This document shows, piece by piece, positions 36,001-45,700 of a stretch of DNA of 64,000 bases. The stretch is taken from positions 18,602,001 to 18,666,000 of the forward strand of contig OU612072.1 of NCBI GenBank assembly GCA_914767715.1, written 5' to 3'. The stretch's first letter is position 1. Every line of letters starts with the position of its first letter. The DNA is from Membranipora membranacea. Lineage: Eukaryota > Bryozoa > Gymnolaemata > Cheilostomatida > Membraniporidae. Made by a program: the position numbers and the translations under genes. The notes under the pieces were generated by a model that did no database searches, was not told where the DNA came from, and worked only from the letters and a program-made list of their open reading frames with translations.

Positions 36001-38350
36001 AGTATGTTACGATAACTTGAAATTATTATATGGTTGTCAGAATCTAATGGCCTTCACAGTGGCCAAACTTAATTTTGCCGATGCGATGCCGGTAAGGTTC
36101 TTGAGTTTATCAATGTGATGACGGCGTCATCAGTGAATGTCAATTGCTTCCTTGACCCACACACAGAAACAGCAGTGTGAAAAAAAGTAGTCAGTACAAC
36201 AGAACGCGTCATTATCTGAGAAAATGGAACTACATGTAACGATGAAACTACAGAGGAAAAAGGACGGAAGCAGTGACCCTAATAAATTCCAAAACTGGAA
36301 GACAAATGCCGGCCAAATGATCACCAGCATTCTTGCTTGACTCGGCCGAGAGTTGCGTGCTCATATGCATCACAGCTTCTCACAAGCACAAACCTCCGCA
36401 GCCGGCAATAAATTTTTGTTGGTGTCAGCTGAGGTTTAGTCTTAATAATGGCTATTAGTATACAACCCAGTCTAGGCCACAAAATAACGTATCTGAACCC
36501 TTTATTTAGACAGCCAGAGAAGTTTTTGAATTAATGAGCAGCAACAATCCCAATGACTAAAAAATTCATCTGTAAGGAGACATTGTCAATTAAACAGAAA
36601 TCACTGTTTAGTGTGCTGCAGTATCTTGAGAAGTATAGAGATGTCTGCATGGCTCCGCCTTGATAGAAGCTGAAATAGTTGTTATGAGAATTATTAACTA
36701 TTGAATAAAAATAATGTAAATGTAACAATGAGAATAATAATAATGATAATTACAGGAATTGTAATTTACAAATACTACTCGAATTGACATTCACTGTTGA
36801 CGCCGATATCACCTTGATAAACTCAAAAACTCAAAAGGCCTTACCGTCATTGGCAAAATTAAGTTTTGCCACGGTATTTCATTTTCCTGTAGTTGGAGAT
36901 TATTATTAGAGTCACTGCTTCCATCCTTTTTCCTCTGTAGGTTTTCATCATTACATGTAGTTCCATTTTCTAAGATGATGATGTGTTATGGTTTGCTTTA
37001 TTATAACAATCATCGTATCAACAGGCGATAAGATTGGAGTGGTACATGAAAATGAACATTTTAAATTCTATTGTGAGCTGACATGTAGTATGAAAAAAGC
37101 TTTGTAAACGTTTTCTTGTCCTGCACTTTGGTGGGCGATAGATGGTATGCAGGTGAGAGGATATCTTTGCACAGTTAAAAACAACACGACTAAAAAGAGG
37201 ATGGTCTTCATTATTAGCAGTTTTGTTAAAAACACAGTTTTAGACATCTCAGTAATAACTTCGTTTTTTCACACTGCTGTTTCTGTGTATAGGTCGGGAA
37301 AGCAATTGACATTAACTGTTGACGCCAATATCACATCGATAAACTCAAAGAACCTTACCGGCATTGGCAAAATTAAGTTTGGCCACGGTAAAGGCCTTTA
37401 GATTCAGACTACAGTACCAAAGTATAATAATTTTAAGTTATTGTAACATACCCTTGCTTCATCATACATACTCAGGAACAACAGCTATCTGTAGTTTGCA
37501 TGCTCATTTAACAGCAAATATCAATTCTTCCTGGTGAGGCGACAATAAAATTAGCAATCCGATTTGAGCAGACTGGTTGTGTTCAGTCACAACTAGGAAT
37601 AATTTTAAAGAAAAAAATGATGATGGTCGTGGTGCTCGTGCTTAAACCTGGCTCATCCAAAAAAAATATTTATGATCTTGTGTTACAGGTATTCTTTACA
37701 TTTTTATAGAAGTGATGGAAGTGCTGAGGGTAAATGGCTGTATTTATTTCAATATTTATTGGCTGATGACTGTCTCTTATTATAAAAAGGTCAGGTTCTG
37801 GAGACAATTAATGAATACTATCTTGTGCGGAAAGGTCTTTTACAAACACTCACCAATTTTCTTTGTGTTTGAATAATAAGGGGCTGGACAGGGGCTGATA
37901 TCATGCCCAGCGTCCTTTGATTGTTCACATTATTTCATTGATGGATATATAGTAAACTTTGACTCACTGCACAAACAAATTACGTCATGTCCCGCTATTT
38001 AAGTGGGACAGTATTGAATGCTATTAGCCTGTCTAGGTTGTATATTAAGTCTATGGGTATAACATAATTGTTTGTACTTTCCGTAGAGTTTAAAGGTATA
38101 TTATTGATCTGGTGCTGCCCAGTCCAATAAGAAAAAGGATATTACATAGGCCTACATTTAGTACAGATTCTTTCACATCTTGAATGCCCACCTTTGTCTT
38201 GTCAAGATCTTTCCATTTTGTGCTAGCCTGAGTTGAAGTCGAAGACTTTTCCGTCGAGATGGCTCCGTATTCAGCAAGTATTTCAATCAACTCCTCACCC
38301 GGTGATGCAATTTTGGTGTAGTCCTTGTCGGAGCTCACTTTTGGACCCAT
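27023..38350 (-). CDS. Ankyrin-repeat protein with C-terminal caspase-like domain (8 exons)
   Basis: Minus-strand exons: A 38350-38192, B 34002-31566, C 31277-31170, D 30898-30792, E 30618-30330, F 29986-29771, G 28480-28248, H 27452-27023 (stop TAA). All phases join. Exon B encodes about 16 ankyrin units (TALHxA/PLHYA cores); one extra A in the run at 32861-32864 shifts its frame. The exon is 2437 nt, one base over a multiple of three, and dropping that base gives about 1325 residues. Exons E-H form a caspase fold. E has the first strand (GKALILCN) and LGLA. F has VVMAHG with the catalytic His (codon 29881-29879). G has LSFCRG with the catalytic Cys (codon 28462-28460), where caspases have QACxG. 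H has a p10-like end (RIITNFSYT). The His-Cys spacing is 43, against 42 in caspase-3. A cysteine protease or pseudo-enzyme with an ankyrin interaction platform is inferred. Exon A is less certain; a second in-phase donor lies shortly downstream of the one used. Confidence 0.8.
27608..27935. mobile_element. Foldback element in the last intron of the ankyrin-caspase gene
   Basis: The left arm starts AAGTGATTGTGAAGGA and the right arm ends as its near reverse complement (TCCTTCACAATCACTT). Arms of about 150 bp each pair almost throughout, including TTTTGTATxA, GGTTCATCAACAACATATG and TCATTTTCACTCAA. The hairpin tip contains nested GGTACTA repeats. No target-site duplication was recognised. It lies between exons G and H. 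Confidence 0.85.
28670..28843 (-). mobile_element. tRNA-derived SINE-like element
   Basis: Reading the minus strand, GGTGGCTCAGTTGGTTAGAG is an A box and D-arm, and GTGGGTTCGAATCCCAC is a perfect T-arm with B box. The spacing between them is that of a tRNA. The acceptor stem does not pair (GGAGGTG against TGCAGTG) and the anticodon region is extended, so it is not a working tRNA. The sequence that follows in the same direction (GGCCCCAGGTG...GACCTGCC) would be the SINE body. The right end of the body is unclear. It sits in the intron between exons F and G of the ankyrin-caspase gene. Confidence 0.65.
28929..29662. mobile_element. Foldback element, about 730 bp, in an ankyrin-caspase intron
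   Basis: The arms of about 330 bp read outward as TTTAAAGGT...GACAAATCAGCAACACCATGT on the left and, in reverse complement, the same series on the right. Paired blocks include GGGGCCCCTTGGCAGCT, CACCAATGTCTA, AAACATGCCTCAG, GTTGTTTCCTC and TACCATTCATACT. The loop, roughly 29220-29390, is unpaired. No coding capacity was recognised. It lies between exons F and G. Confidence 0.85.
34976..38055. mobile_element. Large foldback element with CATAGAC termini, nested in an intron
   Basis: The left end CATAGACCTAATATAC and right end GTATATTAAGTCTATG are inverted repeats, flanked by an exact 8-bp duplication GGTATAAC (34968-34975 and 38056-38063). Long arms pair from the ends inward: the left arm is about 35391-36320, and the right arm runs from 38055 down to about 37250. 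A second inverted pairing joins 36200-36290 with 36895-36990. A motif of about 100 bp (GACGCC...GATAAACTCAA...CTTACCG) occurs three times, inverted at 36050 and direct at 36790 and 37310. Without the hAT miniature element inserted in it, the element is 2664 bp. No transposase was recognised. It fills most of the first intron of the ankyrin-caspase gene. Confidence 0.88.
34983..35390. mobile_element. hAT-type miniature element with tRNA-like block (copy 2), nested
   Basis: It has the same termini as the 22106 copy (CAGTGGCGTATATT..AATATACGCCCCTG), flanked by an exact 8-bp duplication CCATAGAC (34975-34982 and 35391-35398). That target is the terminal motif of the surrounding foldback element, so this copy jumped into the foldback after the latter was in place. 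Internal order and tRNA-like block (35026-35109) match copy 1. It has an extra segment of about 20 bp near 35121 and lacks a few bases elsewhere. Confidence 0.9.
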
Positions 38351-39113
38351 TTGTATTCAAAGCCTTCGATGGCTGTCACTTAATGATCAAACGTTACCCT
38401 AGCTGAAAAATTAACACAAAGACATTAAGCCACTGTAAAACTTATCCAAAAGTCAGAGCCCTTGTCCATGTAAATTTTCTGGGGGCTGAACGAACCCTGA
38501 CATCTCAATGGGTAACAAAGCGTTTCGCTGTATGGTTTCTGTACCAATTTTTATCAGGATCATAAGGATGAAAAAAGTAATTTATTTAAGTTTATGTCAG
38601 CTAGATTATTGTGTTCATGAGGGGTTCATGAATGTGTAGAGTGAAAGTGTGTACACCCTATGGTGCATTGCATGGTTGGGGCTGTGAAATCAATCTAGAA
38701 TGCTTCCTCAGTGTGACTCGAACTGAGGACTCCTTATGTAATGATCGCTTGGCAGTGAATCGCAATTAAGTCAACTCATCATACCTTATAAAGAAAATTT
38801 TGATGGTGCAAGAAGCCCGCTTTTCACTACTCAAGAGTTGTGAACTCACATCTCATAAGCTCTTTCCAACCAACCACTCCACTGCCACCCTAGCGTATGG
38901 GTTGAGGTTGGCCAGTGTCAATAGTCTTAGATGGTTGATGGTGGACATTGACTCAGTCCATTGCACAAATTTATGCAGTTCTGAATGGGCACTAAAAACT
39001 GTCGGTGGCGAAGGGTGTTGTAATTAATGTTGGTGGTGCTGTTTGGGCTACGTCTTACAGCGCTCAAAGCCTCAACGGCATTGTTCTAAAATACAATCCA
39101 GCATTGTTATACC
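38351..39113. other. Promoter-side flank of the ankyrin-caspase gene
   Basis: This stretch lies upstream of the proposed start codon of the minus-strand gene. No promoter element could be identified. A degenerate tRNA-type B box on the minus strand near 38715-38730 (AGTTCGAGTCACAC) may be a SINE relic. A 75-residue open frame at 38800-39027 has no recognised domain. Confidence 0.35.
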
Positions 39114-39464
39114 CATTACAAAATAAAGTACAGTTGTAAAATACCCTTAACCAGTGGTTCCTACATATTGTAGCAGCGATTGGTTTGTGTATACCCACAA
39201 ATGAGTGTAGCAAAGGTGGAGAACTGAGGCTACCATACACGTTCCCCAACCATCGATCCAACCATCCAACCGACCATCCAACATATAATCAGACAGGCAT
39301 GCAAATTTTACCTGCCATTGTACTCCTTTGTTCACCAAACAAAAGGCCTTTTGTTATACAAGTCTCATAGGTGTCTTGGGACATGCTTGAAGACAGACTC
39401 CCAAACATAGGCCCTCAGGGCCTAACCAACGGGGTCTTTTAGAACTATACTTTATTTTGTAATG
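39114..39464. mobile_element. Inverted-repeat miniature element, copy 1
   Basis: The ends CATTACAAAATAAAGTA and TACTTTATTTTGTAATG are exact inverted repeats, enclosing 351 bp. The interior has no coding motif. A closely related copy follows 45 bp downstream (39510-39838), sharing GTACAGTTGTAAAATACCCTT, GGAGAACTGAGGCTA and AAACAAAAGGCCTTTTGTTA in order. No clear target-site duplication was found, so superfamily is unassigned. Confidence 0.8.
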
Positions 39465-39509
39465 CCTATCTACAAATAAATATTTTTCTTTTTCTTTTTA
39501 AGACATGTC

Positions 39510-39838
39510 CACTACAAAATAAAGTACAGTTGTAAAATACCCTTTACAAGTGGTTCCTGCATATTGTAGCATAGGGTGGATTGTGTATACCCACAAATGA
39601 GTGTAGCAAAAGTGGAGAACTGAGGCTAGCATACACGTTCCCCAGCCATTGATCACACACACCCAATATGCATTCAGACAAGCAAACTTTGCCTGCCATT
39701 GTACTCCTTTGTTCACCAAACAAAAGGCCTTTTGTTAAACAACTCTCATAGGTGTCTTGGGACATGTCTCCCAGACATCGGCCCCCAGGGGCCAGGGCCT
39801 ACATACTACAGCATAAGTAGACTTTATTTTGTAATGTC
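39510..39838. mobile_element. Inverted-repeat miniature element, copy 2
   Basis: It has the same interior as copy 1 and ends (T)CCACTACAAAATAAAGT and ACTTTATTTTGTAATGTCC. The close tandem arrangement suggests one insertion near the other or a local duplication. It is followed directly by a LINE relic. Confidence 0.8.
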
Positions 39839-39925
39839 CCGTTCAGCACCTGCATCACACGACGGTCTCAGAACATCCTAGCGTTTCATTGGGCTACAAA
39901 CTTAAAATATGTCTTAGCATGGGAC

Positions 39926-40810
39926 ACGGAACTGGACTTGTTCTGTATAAACTGGATTGAGGAATGGCTCCATCGACAAAGCTCTGTGGTCTCAGTGAAT
40001 GGACTCCTCTCAAAGGAGTTCCATGTGAAGTCTGGGGTTCCACAGGGCTCCGTTCTTGGGCCTCTTCTCTTTATACTGTACGTAAATGATAACTCAGAGG
40101 ATATTAAAAACAGTGACTGTCGATTATATGCAGACGATACCATCCTAAGCTCTGCCTCTGATCCAAATCTAATTCAGGATGACATAAATAAATTATATAT
40201 CTGGGCAGGGAAATGGGGAATGAAGTTCAACAACCTTTAATGCTGTCATCTCCAATTTGGATCAGAAATCCCCACCCATACTTTTTTCTGGGATATGAAC
40301 CGATTCCAGCTTCCGTCTCTGTTAAATATCTAGGTGTGCATATTGATTACAACCTAAAATGGAACACACATATATCTAAGGTAGCTGCCAAAGCAAACAG
40401 GTCACTTGGAATGGTAAAAAGACACTTGAAACAGGCCCAAAGAAAACAAAGCTCATTGCTTTCAAGACCATGGTGAAACCCATTTTAGAATATGCATGCC
40501 TAGTGTGGTTGCCACACACAGCAGGTCTTACAAATACCATTGAGAAGGTTCAAAACAATGCCCTCCGATGGATTTACAGGTTAAATAAAACTGATAGCAT
40601 AACTGAATGCCGTAACTTAAATAACATTGAATCTCTAGCTGATAGGGGAGCGGAGTTAGACACCCTCTTCCTACGCAAAGTGGAGGCAGGGCTATTTGAA
40701 ATAAAATTGAATAAATGCATAAGGTTCTCATCCAAAACACGCAACACTAGCAGGCAACACCATAAGCTGGGTCCATCGTACCAATGCATGGAAATTTTCG
40801 TACTTTAATC
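39926..40810 (+). pseudogene. LINE reverse transcriptase 3' fragment with frameshifts
   Basis: Frame pieces show SGVPQGSVLGPLLFILYVND and LYADDTILSS (catalytic YADD intact) with WGMKFN. After a shift come VKYLGVHIDYNLKWNTHISK and, after another shift, KPILEYACLVWLPHT with RWIYRLN. This is the C-terminal half of a CR1/Jockey-like ORF2. At least two frameshifts make it non-functional. The 3' region to about 41150 may be its untranslated tail, ending near a short AAGT repeat at 41133-41147. Confidence 0.85.
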
Positions 40811-42740
40811 GAATTAAGGACCAAGTGAAGGTCTACTTCCCCCCTTAACCCTCTTAACAACATCAATGACTGGTGTCTGGCCTGTATCTGGCCTGCTGCT
40901 GATGTGTGTGATTATATTTTTTTTTCCCTAATCCTGGCATTAAACTGTGTAACCATGCTTACATGTGAGTATAAACACTATATGTTCAATAGGTACTAAT
41001 GGTGACCATACCATTCTCCCTGTGGTGACTCACATTCTGACAACATCTCTCCCCTCAAGTTACCCCCAATGGTCATAAAACTGGTTTAATATCCTATATG
41101 CCTTGAACTGGCTCCTAGGATTAATTGGGAAGTAAGTAAGTAAGTATGTCCACCACTATCTATGATGAGTAATTGCCAATTGCCTTGGCTGTTGGTGTTA
41201 TGCAAGGCATTAAGTAGAGTCAGGGAGAATGACAGCTGGTATCTACTTTCAAGTGATCAATGTATTGAATGGACAAACCAGATGACGTTTAACCAAATTC
41301 TGCCTCTTGACCCAAACTATACAATATGCAATTGCATTACTTCAGAGATAAATGGCTACACAAAAAGATCCATTTTTTTTATTCATTTCATTTGTAAAAC
41401 CGGAAATTATTGCAAATTGATATAGTGTGCTCACTGTTACACCCTATGATCCAATTGGAACCGCTCTCTCAACTATCATCCAATCATGGCAGTTAACACA
41501 AGCTGAATATGTCGTAGATTCCAATCTCCATGCAAGGGCGGGTACTAAAACAAGAAGGGAGGTTGTACCAGACATGCATTGATCACCTCAATTATGAGTC
41601 ACGGAGATTTTTGTTTTTTACAAGATGATTAGTTTTGCAAGCCCTATCTTTCTCAAGGTTTAATTCACAATCATCCTGTGTCAGCAAGCTTGTCAGAAAC
41701 AGGCTAGTTCACATGTCAAGTTTTTGTTCATGTCAACAAAATTTTGCCTGCTGTGGTGTGATCAGGATTCAGAGTGAGACTCCTGAGAGACCTTGAGCAG
41801 GGAGAATGGCTCTCCCTGCTTTGAGTCATGGCCCTTTGGACTTACTTATAATACATGCCTTTACTTATCCAATTTTCAGTATCAACCGTTTTAGGGTGGT
41901 TGATTCTGGACATTGGCAAAGTAAAAGTCACAGGGGCGGCCCATGTCTAGAGTGATCATCCATGATCATGATTAGAAGTGTGACTGAGGCGAGAGGAGGA
42001 CGTGAAGAATCTCCTACACCACAGCTACGCTTGAGTCCAATTGAATCACTACATACTCCTGGCACCAACGTCGTGCCTGTATTGTGCCCCGCATGTCCGG
42101 TATCAAGGGTATTACCCATTGCACCAACAGTGCATTACAACCCAGTAAAACAGTCGCAATCACATTGAGCTTCTGAAATTCACACAGTCATCCCACTGGC
42201 TGTAGCTATTTGACCAGTGAATAATGGGATCTATGATGCTCAATTTGGTGAAATGAGTAAAGAAATACGTCTTGTTGATTGCCACTATTACTTGTGACAT
42301 GAATAATGAGATGAATAATCAGGAAAGGGTCCTCCAAGCACTGGTTTGGCTTAGAGTGTAAGTATGATAGTGATGGTGCAAAGTGTATCCCCTGAATAGC
42401 CAATACAACATCTTATTATGGACTATAATGTCCCCAGACATGTGGAAGTTGTCGATCCATATTGATCCATATTGAACGTGAACATTGCCGTTTTCCCTGA
42501 ACCAAGAAGTGTCTTTTCACGTTCCTGGTTGGATAACGATGGCGGTAAAATATTTGTACAAAACTAAAGATAGGATTTGGCTGAGAACAGTGAGATGGCA
42601 TTAAGGGTAGATAGCCCAGTTTTCTGCTTACTAGCTCCAGCGAATATCTGTTGCTGCTGTATTTTTTTTATTTTGTCTGACAGTACCAAGTGCATTCCTC
42701 TGTTCTTGCCCAGGATAAACCCTGCACACTTGATGACACG
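40811..42740. other. Intergenic stretch upstream of PARP1
   Basis: No supported gene. CAGGGGCGGCCCATG at 41933 looks like a hAT left terminus, but no partner end or target duplication was found. An open frame at 41962-42168 (+) is proline-rich without a known motif. A block at 42191-42385 recurs in diverged form at 48911-49120, inside a PARP1 intron. The PARP1 promoter should lie within the last few hundred bases; no element was called. Confidence 0.4.
42191..42385. repeat. Dispersed repeat, copy 1 (upstream of PARP1)
   Basis: It shares C(C/T)CACTGGCTGTAGC, CTTGTTGATTGC, CTGGTTTGGCTTAGAGT and GATGG(T/G)GC(A/G)AA in the same order with 48911-49120 inside PARP1. The copies are diverged, so this is an old repeat of unknown class. 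Confidence 0.55.
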
Positions 42741-45700
42741 ATGTCTGACAGAGAGTTACCATTCAAGGCGGAGTATGCCAAGAGCGGTAGGGCTGGATGT
42801 AAGGCGTGTAAGGACACAATCGCTAAAGACTCGATGAGACTAGCATTGATGGTCCAGGTATGTTTAATTTTGATTCGTTTTTACAATTGATATACTCTTT
42901 GTGTTGTATGAGGCGATTGAATAATGTGGAAACAGAAATAAGGCTTTTGTACATGCACTTCTGTTACATGAAGTATCAGAGATGTAATTTGAATCATAAT
43001 CTCGTTGTGACAGCTACCTTACTACCCACTGTACCAAGTTTGATCTATTTCACCAGTAGGCCCTACTGTTGTGTTCCCGATCTGTCTTCAGTCTAATGCT
43101 AAAACTCATTGACAGGAGTGAGGCTTGAGATTATAATGATAGCAAGCAATGCAAGATCCACCAATTTTTTTATATTGTTTTAGTCACCGTTCTTCGATGG
43201 GAAGCAGCCTAACTGGTTTCACTTTGCATGTTTTTGGCGGAGAGCCAAACCCGCTGACACTACAGAGTTTGCTGGTTTTGACAGCTTGAGGTGGGAGGAT
43301 CAGCAGAAGATTGTGAGCAAACTGGGAGGTGAGTCTGATTTAACTGTACATGGTATTTCTTTCAATTTGAAAATCATTTTTTACTAAAACTAGATATCGT
43401 AGCCAAACCTAGTATTGGAAATGGTAGTAGGAGATAATGCCATTGAATAGAAAAAGTTTGATATCAAATTGTTTCTTTGGTAAGCAGCTATCGCTTCTTT
43501 TCTTCTTTTGTACATACAGGATTAATAAATACCTACCTACCGATAGCCATTAGCTGGCTGGAACAATAAGATTAACAAATGGATTTCAGTTACTTGTCAC
43601 CAATAGGCTACCCTGCTGAGTTTAATTTGCGCACGCACTGGCTTCACACACATCTTACAGGTTTTTCGTATTTCCTGAAGATACACAATGAAGAAACCTA
43701 GCTTTGCCTAATTTGACACATTCAATCATATGGAAAGTTATATTTTGCTCAGATATTGTCAATTTGAACATAACACTTAGTGAATAGCAGTTCAGCTCTA
43801 ACACAGCAATCTTTCTCAAGAGCAGCTGTAGAAATTTTGATTAATCGTTCAGAGCATGTGGCTTCAGGGTTATGTTTGGCACCCACTAATGCTCTGATCT
43901 ACCTACAATTACAGAACAACCAAAATTTTGCTGTCACCGATGCTTTTGGATATGGTTAATGATAAGTCTCCACTTTCTTATTAAACCAACAGGTGGAGGA
44001 GGAGGAGGCGGGACATCATCTAAACATAAGGGCGGAGCTTCCTCTGCTGCTGATGCTAACGATGATCATAAGAACTTCACAGCTGAGTACGCTAAATCTG
44101 GTCAGAGTAAATGTAGAGGATGTGATGAGAAAATTAGTAAGGTGAGACTTGTCACTAATAGGGGGGGGGGCATGTTCTACATTCCCACATGCAATTTTAA
44201 CCTGGAAATCCCAGGAAGCTTTGGTAAAGCTCATACATATTTTGCTCGTTTGGCAATTTACGCTGTTGGGGTGCAATTTTCGGTTGCGCTCAGCAGACAT
44301 GCGTTTTATGGTTAATGTCGCCTTATAGCACTGACCAGACATCTGAGCCCCTCTGATATGCATTGTTCTCTTAGCTTTATCGCTTTAGTTGTCCCAGAAT
44401 TAGATTCAGTGTATGAATTACACAATTTTTAGTGAGCATATCGCCTCAGGTAAAAGGGCAAGCCTGCTGGGGTTAATACCGATCTGAATTGTCTAATAAA
44501 TATGATTAAATGGATCTATATCTGTGGCATGTAAACAACCTTCCAATGATGCAACTTTAACCTTGCGTTTCACTTAATGTCATGTCCATGTCGCATGTAC
44601 CATCATTTATCTCACTGGGAATTCTAGAACACTGCATTGTGGGATACGTATATATATATATATGGAGTGTCAGTACTATATTTACTTGTATATACAGGGA
44701 GATGCTAGACTGGCAGTGAAGGATTATTCTAGTCAGAGAGCAGTGATGTACGGGCCACAGAATCTCTGGTACCATGTTATGTGCTTCTCTACTAAAAGGG
44801 ATGAAGTCGGATTTACTAAACAGATGAATCCTGATAAGTAAGTATATATGTATATATAGATTACTTTTACCTATTTTTGGCCAGACCTGCCAATATCGGA
44901 CAATGTTATCAGACCTGCCGACTGCATAGAGAGGCTGTTGTGTGAGAGTGCGCTGTATTTATAGTATGTAACCATTGAAATCCATATGAGACGAGTTTAA
45001 TTCTGTGTATGTAACGATATGTGTCTAACATTGAAAACTCGCATGAGAGATAAATAACCTTGAAATCAGAATCAGCCCTGCCAAACACAGAGTGCGACTG
45101 AAGATTGTAAATTATCGTCAGTGATTGTATAAATAACGGCCGAAAAATTTAATGCACCCTTCCTGTTGCTATATCGAGCTAGGTTACTCTGTTCATCTCA
45201 TAAAGAGTAGGTCTCTCTACTATCACCCAATTTTGTGGAGGACACACTCTCCTAGTTGAGTTCTGCTAGTTGATGTGCAGCTGGAAATAAGGGAGGATTT
45301 CTCTTCTGAATACTGTTTTTGTAATTGTTGTTACTATTTCCTAGGATGGTCGGATGGACCTCTTTGTCAGCTGAGGATCGAGAAGAAATCATCACTCATC
45401 TTGGTAAAGGAGAAAAAACGTAAGTTTATAACCAGTACTTATTACTGCGCCGATGATGAAATCCCAAGGCTCAACATTTTTTGCCAAAGAATGATTAAGT
45501 CAATTACTAGATGTTTTTTTTAAGGAACAGCAAGGTAATTAGTCACTGTTTCAAGCCGCACTTCGCTATTTAATTTCTCTTGTAACCTTGACAGGGTACC
45601 CTAGGGGGCTCCAAGTTACTCAGAATATTGTGTCTATGCTATAGACACATAGAGGTTCTCCTGTTCATAGTATGAAATGACAGATTTTCTGGGTCTACAG

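Noticed and set aside
37147-37401. 84-codon plus-strand frame with LTVDANITSINSKN
   Set aside because: It lies wholly within the arm of the foldback element and mirrors its internal 100-bp repeat; no independent support.
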